From Mollicutes bacterium (lineage in GTDB: Bacteria; Bacillota_I; Bacilli_A; Izemoplasmatales; Izemoplasmataceae), in the NCBI GenBank assembly GCA_003552275.1, contig PUKL01000002.1, positions 1 to 5,820 of the forward strand: DNA of 5,820 nucleotides, read 5' to 3'. Made by a program: the position numbers and the translations under genes. This document shows positions 1-5,124 of the stretch, in pieces. Within the stretch, counting starts at the first letter, position 1, and every line of letters begins with the position of its first letter. Below the pieces are notes generated by a model. The model ran no database searches, was not told where the DNA came from, and saw only the letters and a list, made by a program, of their open reading frames with translations.

Positions 1-382
1 AGAGGAAGGAGTATTTGTTGTCGGTCATGAAGAAGATGGTGTCGACCGAACGGTCGAGGTTCCGGTTGGCGTGTGTCATCTGGAACTCGTACTCGAAATC
101 GGTGAGCACCCTGAGCCCCCGTACAATATGGGAGGCGCCGAGTTGTCTCGCATGCTTCACGGTGAGCGTCTCGCTCGTGAGGACCTCGATGCGGTCATCA
201 TGGTCCTTCAAGGCCTCTTTGACCATCCACAGACGCTCTTCCTTGTCGAAGAGCGTCTTCTTGTGCGGGTTCACGCTCACGAGGACATAGAGCTTGTCGA
301 AAATCTTCAAGGCTCGCTCGACGATGTCGATATGTCCGTAGGTGATGGGATCGAAACTGCCGGGATAGAGTCCCTTCTTCAT
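1..382 (-). CDS. coaD: Phosphopantetheine adenylyltransferase, 3' end outside the window
   Basis: Catalyses the fourth step of coenzyme A synthesis in the cytoplasm: 4'-phosphopantetheine plus ATP gives dephospho-CoA and pyrophosphate. The 127 visible residues begin MKKGLYPGSFDPITYGHIDI. They show the nucleotidyltransferase-superfamily T-x-G-H motif (T14, G16, H17), a conserved Lys in NPHKK (K41/K42, corresponding to K42 of the E. coli enzyme), and the RGLR motif at 88-91 followed by TDFEYEFQM and NRNL. The family is usually about 160 residues, so roughly 30 are missing, including the ISSS-x-VRE-type motif that should follow YSF at the window edge. The ATG starts 1 nt after the rsmD stop (TGATATG). 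Its GGAG (391-394) lies inside the end of rsmD, 8 nt upstream, so translation is probably coupled. Identity is very secure. Confidence 0.96.
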   Translation of the reverse strand, partial: MKKGLYPGSFDPITYGHIDIVERALKIFDKLYVLVSVNPHKKTLFDKEERLWMVKEALKDHDDRIEVLTSETLTVKHARQLGASHIVRGLRVLTDFEYEFQMTHANRNLDRSVDTIFFMTDNKYSFL

Positions 383-383
383 A

Positions 384-926
384 TCAGTCACTCCGTTCCA
401 GGATCGTGATCAGGGTCACTCCGACCTCGCGGGTCTTCTTGACGACAAGACCCGCAGGGATGGCGAAGGTTTCTTTCTTCCCCGAAAGGATCGCGACGAG
501 GGCGTCGGGGGTCATGAGTTCCTTCTCCTGCAACGCTCTTAGCGCCCAGTCGACGAGCCCTTCCCCGTAGGGAGGATCGAGGATGATGAAGTCATAGGGC
601 TCAGGCAGGGCGTGGATGGCGTCTTCGGCCGCCGCATCGATGACATGGCATTCGTTCTCGATGCCGAGCGAGGCGACATTCTCTTCCAACATGGCGAAGG
701 CGTCATCGTCGATCTCAATGAAATCGCAATGGACGACACCCCGCGAGATCGCTTCGATGCCCAAGGCGCCGCTCCCGGCGAAGAGGTCCAGAGCCCTCTT
801 TTTCTCACCAAGCGGCGGGAGCATGTTGAAGAGGGTCTCTTTGACCCGGTCCTTGGTGCTTCTCGTCGGACCTTTCTTCAGGAATTTCAGCCGGCGGCTC
901 TTGAATCTTCCGGCGATGACCCGCAT
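384..926 (-). CDS. rsmD: 16S rRNA (guanine(966)-N2)-methyltransferase RsmD
   Basis: SAM-dependent methyltransferase that modifies G966 of 16S rRNA in the small subunit. The protein is 180 residues, normal for the family. It starts MRVIAGRFKSRRL and carries the family's TRSTKDRVKETLFN segment (21-34), the SAM-binding motif I DLFAGSG (47-53), an acidic ribose-binding position in FIEID (69-73), and the catalytic DPPY motif (117-120) typical of N2/N6 amino methyltransferases. The rsmD-coaD adjacency is common in Bacillota and supports both calls. The start ATG is 9 nt after the aminopeptidase stop. Its ribosome site GAGGTGG overlaps that stop (TGAGGTGG), so the two genes are likely coupled. No promoter of its own is visible. 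Confidence 0.95.
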   Translation of the reverse strand: MRVIAGRFKSRRLKFLKKGPTRSTKDRVKETLFNMLPPLGEKKRALDLFAGSGALGIEAISRGVVHCDFIEIDDDAFAMLEENVASLGIENECHVIDAAAEDAIHALPEPYDFIILDPPYGEGLVDWALRALQEKELMTPDALVAILSGKKETFAIPAGLVVKKTREVGVTLITILERSD

Positions 927-935
927 GCGACCACC

Positions 936-1997
936 TCAACCGCCGTAGGTGATCCGCCGGACGGCCTCTTCGTCCAAGGCCTTGACGACCTCGGTCACGA
1001 GGCGGACCATGGCGTCATAGTCGTCGTCGTGCATGACGGAGGTGTGCGAGTGGAGATAACGGACCGGCACGCAAAGCGCGATGGAGGGCACGCCCGAACG
1101 GGACAGATGGATCGTGCCGCCGTCCGTGCCGCCGCGTTTCAGATACGTGAGCTGGTAGGGGATGTCGTGCTTCTCGGCGATCTCGACGACGAAATCGCGC
1201 AGGCCTTTGTGGCCGACCATCGAGGAATCGGTGATCATGATGCCCACACCTTCGCCGAGAACGGTCTCCTTCGAGCCCTTGGGGAAATCATGGGCGACGG
1301 TGGTGTCGACCGCGATGCCGATGTCGGGGTTGATGGAATAGGCGCTCGTCATCGCCCCCCGGAGCCCGACTTCCTCCTGTACCGTGCCGACGCCGTAATA
1401 GACGTTCGGATGGTCGGCGTCCTTGATGTTTTCCATCACGTCGATCGCCGCGGCGCAGCCCACACGGTTGTCCCAGGCCTTGCCGAGGAGGTATTTCTTG
1501 TTGGAGAGTTCGGTGGGTTCGATGTAGGGTGTGATCATGTCACCCAGGCGGATGCCGGTCTTCTCGGCCTCTTCTTTGTCTTTCACGCCGATATCGATGT
1601 ACATCTCCTCGATGTCGACGGGTTTCTTGCGGTCCTCGGGTTTCAGGATGTGCGGCGCTTTCGAGCCGATGACGCCTCGGATCTTCTTGTCGTCGCGGGT
1701 GGTGATGACGAGTTGTTGGGCGAGCATGACCTGGCTCCACCAACCGCCGGCGGGGATGAACTTGATGTAGCCTTCATCGGTGATCTTCGTGACGATGAAG
1801 CCCACTTCGTCCATGTGGCCGGCGACCATCACGGCGGGTCCGTCTTCACGACCCACCTTCTTGCCGATCACACTTCCGAGATTGTCGAAAGTGACCTCGG
1901 CCATGCCTTCCATCCTTTTTTGCATGTAGCGACGGACTTCCCCTTCATTTCCGGGGATGCCGTTCAAGCTCGACATGTCCTTGAGAATCTTGCGCAT
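936..1997 (-). CDS. M42-family metallo-aminopeptidase (TET/FrvX/YsdC-like)
   Basis: A 353-residue cytoplasmic dinuclear metal aminopeptidase that probably trims short peptides released by proteases. M42 enzymes of known structure form large hollow dodecamers. The expected metal and catalytic residues are all present by motif: GHMDEVGF gives H61 and the nearby D63; KAWDNRVG gives the bridging D176; QEEVGLRGA gives the catalytic base E208 and metal ligand E209; DTT gives D231; RYLHSHTS gives H316. The length is normal. The start is set by an AGGAGG (2004-2009) 6 nt upstream of the ATG. It lies 27 nt after the six-TM protein gene and 9 nt before rsmD, in the same predicted transcript. Substrate preference (leucyl, glutamyl or lysyl) cannot be read from the sequence, so no gene symbol is given. 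Confidence 0.93.
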   Translation of the reverse strand: MRKILKDMSSLNGIPGNEGEVRRYMQKRMEGMAEVTFDNLGSVIGKKVGREDGPAVMVAGHMDEVGFIVTKITDEGYIKFIPAGGWWSQVMLAQQLVITTRDDKKIRGVIGSKAPHILKPEDRKKPVDIEEMYIDIGVKDKEEAEKTGIRLGDMITPYIEPTELSNKKYLLGKAWDNRVGCAAAIDVMENIKDADHPNVYYGVGTVQEEVGLRGAMTSAYSINPDIGIAVDTTVAHDFPKGSKETVLGEGVGIMITDSSMVGHKGLRDFVVEIAEKHDIPYQLTYLKRGGTDGGTIHLSRSGVPSIALCVPVRYLHSHTSVMHDDDYDAMVRLVTEVVKALDEEAVRRITYGG

Positions 1998-2024
1998 GAA
2001 ACTCCTCCTAGCTATAGTGGTTGA

Positions 2025-2597
2025 TTAATTTGATTCCTTCTTCTCTTTGGGTTTCTTGTCCTTCTTCGGTTTCTTCTTCTGTGCCTCCATGACGTCCATG
2101 ACGCCATAGATGAGCAGGAAGGCGCCATAGATCACGATGAGCGCGAAGACGACCCACTCGATGATATCGGCCAAGTCCTGGCGGCTGAACAGCACATAGG
2201 CACCCAAGGTCAGGACGACCATGTAGAGGATGAAATTCCTGAAGATGGATTTTCTGCCCGTGAGCTGCATGATGAGGAAATAGGCGAAGCCCCTGATGTA
2301 GAGCACAAATCCGATGGAGTTCGTGACACGCCAACCGATGGCGGGAATGACCACCACGGCGGCCGCCACGGCGAGGAGCAGCTCGACGACGAGGATGAGT
2401 TGCGCCTCTTTGTTCTTGTAGTGCTTGTAATCCTTGTTGAAGCGGAGCAGGCTGAAAACGACGATGATGGCCGCCACGATCCAGCGGACGCCCTCTTGCA
2501 TCCAATCGGTGGCGAACTGGGCGACAATCGCGAGCGCGATGAGCACCACACCCAACACGATGTTGACGATGCCCCATTTTGTTGCAAAACGCTTCAT
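2025..2597 (-). CDS. Six-TM membrane protein (DUF308/HdeD-like, tentative), downstream of marR
   Basis: A 190-residue integral membrane protein of unknown function. Six hydrophobic segments are visible at about 9-28, 37-52, 67-86, 93-112, 119-137 and 146-168. No cleavable signal is evident. A very lysine-rich, presumably cytoplasmic tail follows (173-190, KKKPKKDKKPKEKKESN). The pattern of paired TM helices, and a G-x-x-L-x-x-RG-x-x-x-F stretch near residue 96, recalls DUF308/HdeD-type proteins; this family assignment comes from architecture only. It resembles the product at 3262-3921 in size, TM layout and charged tail, so the two are probably paralogues. The start ATG is fixed by a GGAGG (2606-2610) 8 nt upstream; another ATG at 2604 is too close to that site. 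It begins 26 nt after the MarR gene, so the regulator probably controls it. Confidence 0.8.
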   Translation of the reverse strand: MKRFATKWGIVNIVLGVVLIALAIVAQFATDWMQEGVRWIVAAIIVVFSLLRFNKDYKHYKNKEAQLILVVELLLAVAAAVVVIPAIGWRVTNSIGFVLYIRGFAYFLIMQLTGRKSIFRNFILYMVVLTLGAYVLFSRQDLADIIEWVVFALIVIYGAFLLIYGVMDVMEAQKKKPKKDKKPKEKKESN

Positions 2598-2623
2598 TGG
2601 TCATTCCTCCCCATTATAATCTT

Positions 2624-3085
2624 TCATTCGTCCGTGTCCGCTTGTTTCTCTTTTTCCATGGAAGCGAGACTTTCCATCTGGCTTTCGAGAATCTTCTCGA
2701 AGGCCGTGACGAAAATCTTTCTTTCTCTGTTCTTCACGTTCTTCAAAAGCTCTTCGTTCAACGTCGCGGTCCTGTCGTCGATGGCCTCGATCAGGGCGAG
2801 AGCCGTCTTGGACAGTTGTACATACATCAAGCGGCGGTCCTTCTTGTCTTCGCTGCGGATGACGAGGTCGCGCTTCTCGAGGCGGGAGAGGATGCCCGAG
2901 AGCGTCGCCTTGTCGCTGTCGAGATAGGCGAGGATCTCTTTGGCGGTGAGGGGTTGATGTCTCTTCACGATCGAGAGCACTTGGTATTGCGCGAATGTGA
3001 TGTCGAAACGTTCGAGGTGTTTCGTCATCAGTCTTTTGTAGTAGAGAGCACTGCGTTGTACCAATCGAAAAATATCTTCGGCCAC
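2624..3085 (-). CDS. MarR-family transcriptional regulator
   Basis: A dimeric winged-helix DNA-binding regulator, normally a repressor released by a small ligand or by oxidation. Counting from the start chosen here it has 153 residues: an N-terminal dimerisation helix (about 1-27), the helix-turn-helix region LTAKEILAYLDSDKATLSGILSRLE (46-70, recognition helix around 58-70), a wing with the family's D-x-R signature (KKDRR, 81-85), and long C-terminal dimerisation helices. The last residues are charged and probably disordered. The start is taken as GTG at 3083-3085 because GGAGG (3094-3098) lies 8 nt upstream. The GTG at 3092-3094 would add three residues but overlaps the ribosome site. It is first in a five-gene unit and probably represses its own promoter. 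One Cys-free region surrounds the DNA-binding domain, so a thiol redox mechanism is not suggested. The ligand is unknown. Confidence 0.9.
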   Translation of the reverse strand: MAEDIFRLVQRSALYYKRLMTKHLERFDITFAQYQVLSIVKRHQPLTAKEILAYLDSDKATLSGILSRLEKRDLVIRSEDKKDRRLMYVQLSKTALALIEAIDDRTATLNEELLKNVKNRERKIFVTAFEKILESQMESLASMEKEKQADTDE

Positions 3086-3107
3086 CAGTTTCACCTCCGG
3101 TCATAGG

Positions 3108-3117
3108 TTGTACACAA
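3108..3117 (-). promoter_or_regulatory. Possible MarR operator at the transcription start
   Basis: TTGTGTACAA is an inverted repeat (TTGT/ACAA around a GT centre). It sits directly after the -10 box, over the predicted start point. MarR proteins often bind short imperfect palindromes at their own promoters. This is only position plus a short repeat, so it is weak. Confidence 0.25.
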
Positions 3118-3119
3118 AC

Positions 3120-3148
3120 ATTATACAGGGGTTTTTCCGATTTGCCAA
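3120..3148 (-). promoter_or_regulatory. Sigma-A-type promoter of the marR operon
   Basis: On the minus strand TTGGCA (3143-3148) and TATAAT (3120-3125) are separated by exactly 17 bases. The expected start point is near 3113, giving a leader of about 28 nt before the GTG start of marR. It lies between the upstream gene's terminator and marR. It probably drives marR, the membrane protein, aminopeptidase, rsmD and coaD, since no other promoter or terminator is seen between them. Confidence 0.85.
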
Positions 3149-3159
3149 GTGGTTGACAA
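3142..3159 (-). promoter_or_regulatory. Paired TTGNCAA boxes over the -35 (candidate operator)
   Basis: Two heptamers, TTGTCAA (3153-3159) and TTGGCAA (3142-3148) on the minus strand, are each self-palindromic around the central base. They start 11 bp apart, one helical turn. The inner one contains the -35 box. The placement would let a bound MarR dimer block RNA polymerase. This is inference from position and symmetry. Confidence 0.35.
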
Positions 3160-3175
3160 AAATTTCGCAAAACAT

Positions 3176-3206
3176 AAAAAAAACGGCATCATGAGGAAGA
3201 TGCCGT
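3176..3206 (-). terminator. Rho-independent terminator of the 3262-3921 gene
   Basis: A perfect 8-bp stem (ACGGCATC/GATGCCGT, 3199-3206 with 3183-3190) with an 8-nt loop is followed on the minus strand by eight Ts (3183-3176). It sits about 56 nt after the stop of the six-TM protein gene and just upstream of the marR promoter, separating the two transcripts. Confidence 0.92.
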
Positions 3207-3261
3207 CGAAAAAACACACAATTTCCGTCGATAGGGTCTCATGCCGGAAACAATCGGTTCG

Positions 3262-3921
3262 TCAACTTACGATTTCGTCCCGCTTGCGTTCCTCTTCCTC
3301 TTTCGACGGTGCCTTGCGGATGTCGGCCTCTTCTTGCACTTCGTCCTTGGCGGGCTCTTCCAACTGTTTGCGCTTGCGATACATCGAATAGCCGTTGTAG
3401 GATTCATAGCCGAGATAGGCCGAGGCCATGAGCGCGAGGATGAAGAACAAGATGATGAGGTCCGTCACCTCGAAGCCGCGCCAAGCGATGATCGAACCGA
3501 CGATGAGGGTGGCGATGTGGAAGAAATAGGTGAGATGGTCGCCCTTTTCGCTGCCTTCGCTGATGCCATAGAAATGCACCATGCCGCGGGCGATGAGGAC
3601 AAAGGCGACAAGGTAGCCGAAAGCCGCACCGATGCCGTCGTCGATCGCGAAAGCGGCGATGACCAAGAAAGCGCCGACGAGGACGTTCAGGGTGATTTCG
3701 ATGATGTTGATGGTCTTGATGAGGTCGCTACCTTGCGTGCGGACGAACGGTACGAGCCGCACAACGGCATAGACGATGATGAGGATCCCGACGAAGCTCT
3801 GGACGATGGTCTCCCCGATCGGAGCGAATTGCAGCACGAGAGCGAGGCCGATGAGAAGCGCGGCGGCGATGAGTTTGATGAACCAGTTGTAGTTCACAAA
3901 AACCTTGTGGATTTTGTCCAT
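3262..3921 (-). CDS. Six-TM membrane protein (DUF308/HdeD-like, tentative), downstream of the structured RNA
   Basis: A 219-residue integral membrane protein of unknown function. Six hydrophobic segments lie at about 13-32, 39-58, 71-91, 97-117, 130-147 and 153-172. A long charged tail follows (about 182-219), rich in Glu and Lys and probably cytoplasmic. The layout, loop lengths and a G-x-L-x-x-F-x-L-x-x-RG-x-x-x-F-like stretch (near 102-117) match the protein at 2025-2597, so duplication is likely. The start is taken at the ATG of MDKIHKVF, preceded by a purine-rich GGAAGGGG. An upstream in-frame ATG at 4014 would add 31 polar residues encoded inside the structured RNA and lacks a good ribosome site. 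No promoter is seen in the 37 nt between the RNA's U-tract and this start. Transcription may therefore be read-through from the RNA promoter. It ends in its own terminator. Confidence 0.8.
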   Translation of the reverse strand: MDKIHKVFVNYNWFIKLIAAALLIGLALVLQFAPIGETIVQSFVGILIIVYAVVRLVPFVRTQGSDLIKTINIIEITLNVLVGAFLVIAAFAIDDGIGAAFGYLVAFVLIARGMVHFYGISEGSEKGDHLTYFFHIATLIVGSIIAWRGFEVTDLIILFFILALMASAYLGYESYNGYSMYRKRKQLEEPAKDEVQEEADIRKAPSKEEEERKRDEIVS

Positions 3922-3958
3922 GGTTCCCCTTCCTTCTCCAAAATGGGTTTTAGGTTCG

Positions 3959-4142
3959 AAAAAGTGACCTGAACGACGGGAAACCACTCGATCGCAGAAC
4001 CACGTACTAACCATGGGGGTGGCCTCTTGTCTGACCTTTAGGATTCCTTTTCGATGAAAGGCTTTCGCACACCGGCCAGACCTTGGCCCCTTTCTGCTTG
4101 ATTTGGGGTCGCGCCTGAGTGGTTCCCCATCCTTCAGGCCAC
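3959..4142 (-). ncRNA. Structured RNA of about 184 nt, 6S-like or an attenuating leader
   Basis: A perfect promoter places the 5' end at about 4142, and a five-U tract ends the element at 3959. The first 26 nt (4142-4117) pair with 3989-3964 with a single G:G mismatch and a few G-U pairs, so the two ends of the RNA form one long closing stem. Inside are: an open region (RNA positions 27-45 against 150-153); a 6-bp helix GCAGAA/UUCUGC; a helix 53-58 with 119-125 (one bulged A); an 8-bp helix 62-69 with 107-114; and an apical hairpin CCUUU/AAAGG (82-97). The 3' strand of the open region can form a small CAUG/CGUG hairpin. Length, closing stem, central bubble and apical rod are the architecture of 6S RNA, the RNA polymerase-binding decoy. 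No primary-sequence signature was confirmed. SRP RNA, tmRNA and RNase P hallmarks are absent. The alternative is a cis-acting leader whose closing stem acts as terminator for the membrane-protein gene. Confidence 0.6.
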
Positions 4143-4148
4143 ACTCTC

Positions 4149-4177
4149 ATTATACGCCCCGCTTCCTCCGTTGTCAA
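4149..4177 (-). promoter_or_regulatory. Perfect consensus sigma-A promoter of the structured RNA
   Basis: TTGACA (4172-4177) and TATAAT (4149-4154) on the minus strand are separated by exactly 17 bases: full consensus at both boxes with ideal spacing. The seventh base after the -10 is 4142, which is also the first base of the RNA's closing stem. It is the strongest promoter in the window and lies directly after the rplT terminator. Confidence 0.92.
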
Positions 4178-4223
4178 TGGAATCGACACGCGGCGAAACA
4201 CGTGACGAAGCGCTGTCCGCAAG

Positions 4224-4246
4224 AAAAAAAGCAGTCTGTCGACTGC
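4224..4246 (-). terminator. Rho-independent terminator of the infC-rpmI-rplT operon
   Basis: The stem GCAGTC/GACTGC (4241-4246 with 4231-4236) has a 4-nt loop GACA and is followed by seven Ts (4230-4224) on the minus strand. It begins 1 nt after the rplT stop codon. It closes the translation operon before the next promoter. Confidence 0.92.
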
Positions 4247-4247
4247 C

Positions 4248-4889
4248 TCATTTCTGGAGTCTTTCGATGAGTTCGGCCTTCTTCAAGGACGAATATCCCG
4301 TGATGCCGCGCGCCTTGCATAGGTCTTTCAACTCGGCGACCGTGAGCTTCGCCAGCTCTTCGGCGGTCTCCTTGACATCGGCGGCGGGGGATTTCTCTTT
4401 TTGTTTCTTGGCTTTCTTCTCTTCTTCGGACTTGGTTTCGCTCGCCTTCGCGGCGGGTGGTTCTTTCTTGGCGGTGACGTCCTCTTTGGGTGCGGGCTTC
4501 TTCTCGGCCGGCTTCTTCGGGGCTTTCTTTTTGCCCTTGAGGCCGTTGTCGGCCGTTTCGCAGAGTTCCTTGAATGTCGCGGGGTCGTTCACGGCGATGT
4601 CGGCCAGCATCTTGCGGTTGATATCCACACCGGCCTTCTTCAAACCGTCGATCATCCGGGAATAGGAAAGGCCGTTCTGCCTTGCGGCGGCATTGATGCG
4701 CGAAATCCAGAGTTTGCGGAAATCGCGTTTTCTCCTCTTTCTGTCACGATAGCTGTAGGTCCATGATTTCATGACCTGTTCGTTCGCGGTCCTGTACAAT
4801 AGGTGCTTGGAACCGAAGTATCCCTTGGCGAGTTTCAGAATCTTCTTTCTGCGCCGGCGGGCTAGGGTTCCGACTCGTACTCTGGGCAT
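4248..4889 (-). CDS. rplT: 50S ribosomal protein L20 with a C-terminal SAP/Rho-N-like extension
   Basis: Residues 1 to about 117 are a complete L20: MPRVRVGTLARRRRKKILKL, then KGYFGSKHLLYRTANEQVM and FRKLWISRINAAARQNGLSYS. L20 is an early 23S rRNA assembly protein and, in Bacillota, the repressor of its own operon. The usual protein is about 117-120 residues; this one has 213. Residues 118-175 are a low-complexity Lys/Ala/Pro/Glu linker. Residues 176-213 (KLTVAELKDLCKARGITGYS, then SLKKAELIERLQK) resemble the small helical SAP/Rho N-terminal fold that binds nucleic acid. The extension is in frame, without a stop, and is followed 1 nt later by the operon terminator, so it is not an assembly artefact of read-through into a neighbour. 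The start has AGGAGG 8 nt upstream and lies 21 nt after rpmI. The role of the tail is unknown; extra rRNA or mRNA-leader binding is a guess. Confidence 0.95.
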   Translation of the reverse strand: MPRVRVGTLARRRRKKILKLAKGYFGSKHLLYRTANEQVMKSWTYSYRDRKRRKRDFRKLWISRINAAARQNGLSYSRMIDGLKKAGVDINRKMLADIAVNDPATFKELCETADNGLKGKKKAPKKPAEKKPAPKEDVTAKKEPPAAKASETKSEEEKKAKKQKEKSPAADVKETAEELAKLTVAELKDLCKARGITGYSSLKKAELIERLQK

Positions 4890-4910
4890 GGTGCATTCCT
4901 CCTGGTTGGA

Positions 4911-5111
4911 TTATTTCGATTGGGAAACCTGTTTTTTCACGCGGCGCTCGTCCTGGGGCTTCAAGTACTTCGCACGACGCCCCTTGCGGATGGAATCCTT
5001 GGATTTGGCGCTCTTCAGATGGGCGCGGTTCGCGCGCGAGACCTTGAGTTTGCCCTTGGCGGTCATCTTCACGCGTTTCTTCGTGCCGGAGTGCGTCTTG
5101 GTCTTGGGCAT
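4911..5111 (-). CDS. rpmI: 50S ribosomal protein L35
   Basis: A 66-residue, very basic protein of the large ribosomal subunit, full length for the family. It starts MPKTKTHSGTKKRVKMTAKG and keeps the typical later segments KVSRANRAHLKSAKS and KGRRAKYLKPQD. Bacterial L35 sits between infC and rplT in most Bacillota, as here. The start ATG is 13 nt after infC. Its AGGAGG (5120-5125), 8 nt upstream, overlaps the infC stop codon (TGAGGAGG), so translation is likely coupled. It ends 21 nt before rplT. Confidence 0.97.
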   Translation of the reverse strand: MPKTKTHSGTKKRVKMTAKGKLKVSRANRAHLKSAKSKDSIRKGRRAKYLKPQDERRVKKQVSQSK

Positions 5112-5124
5112 GGGGTGTTCCTCC

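Noticed and set aside
612..2024. Long open frame of 470 codons on the plus strand
   Set aside because: It lies antisense to rsmD and the M42 aminopeptidase, both of which have full sets of family motifs. Its product is a biased Asp/Gly/Val/His-rich sequence without recognisable motifs, as expected from the codon pattern of a GC-rich gene read backwards.
3241..3972. Plus-strand open frame of 243 codons
   Set aside because: It is antisense to the six-TM protein gene and to part of the structured RNA. Its product is an Asp/Glu-rich sequence mirroring the opposite strand's hydrophobic codons, with no ribosome site of the strength seen on real genes here.
3922..4014. Longer N-terminus for the six-TM protein from the ATG at 4014
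   Set aside because: The extra 31 residues are polar, encoded by the 3' part of the structured RNA, and lack a good ribosome site. The ATG at 3921 gives a normal start just ahead of TM1 and has a purine-rich site.
3959..4142. SRP RNA, tmRNA or RNase P RNA as identity of the structured RNA
   Set aside because: No GGAAGNAGCAGCC-type SRP apical loop, no tRNA-like ends or tag frame as in tmRNA, and too short with no conserved core for RNase P RNA.
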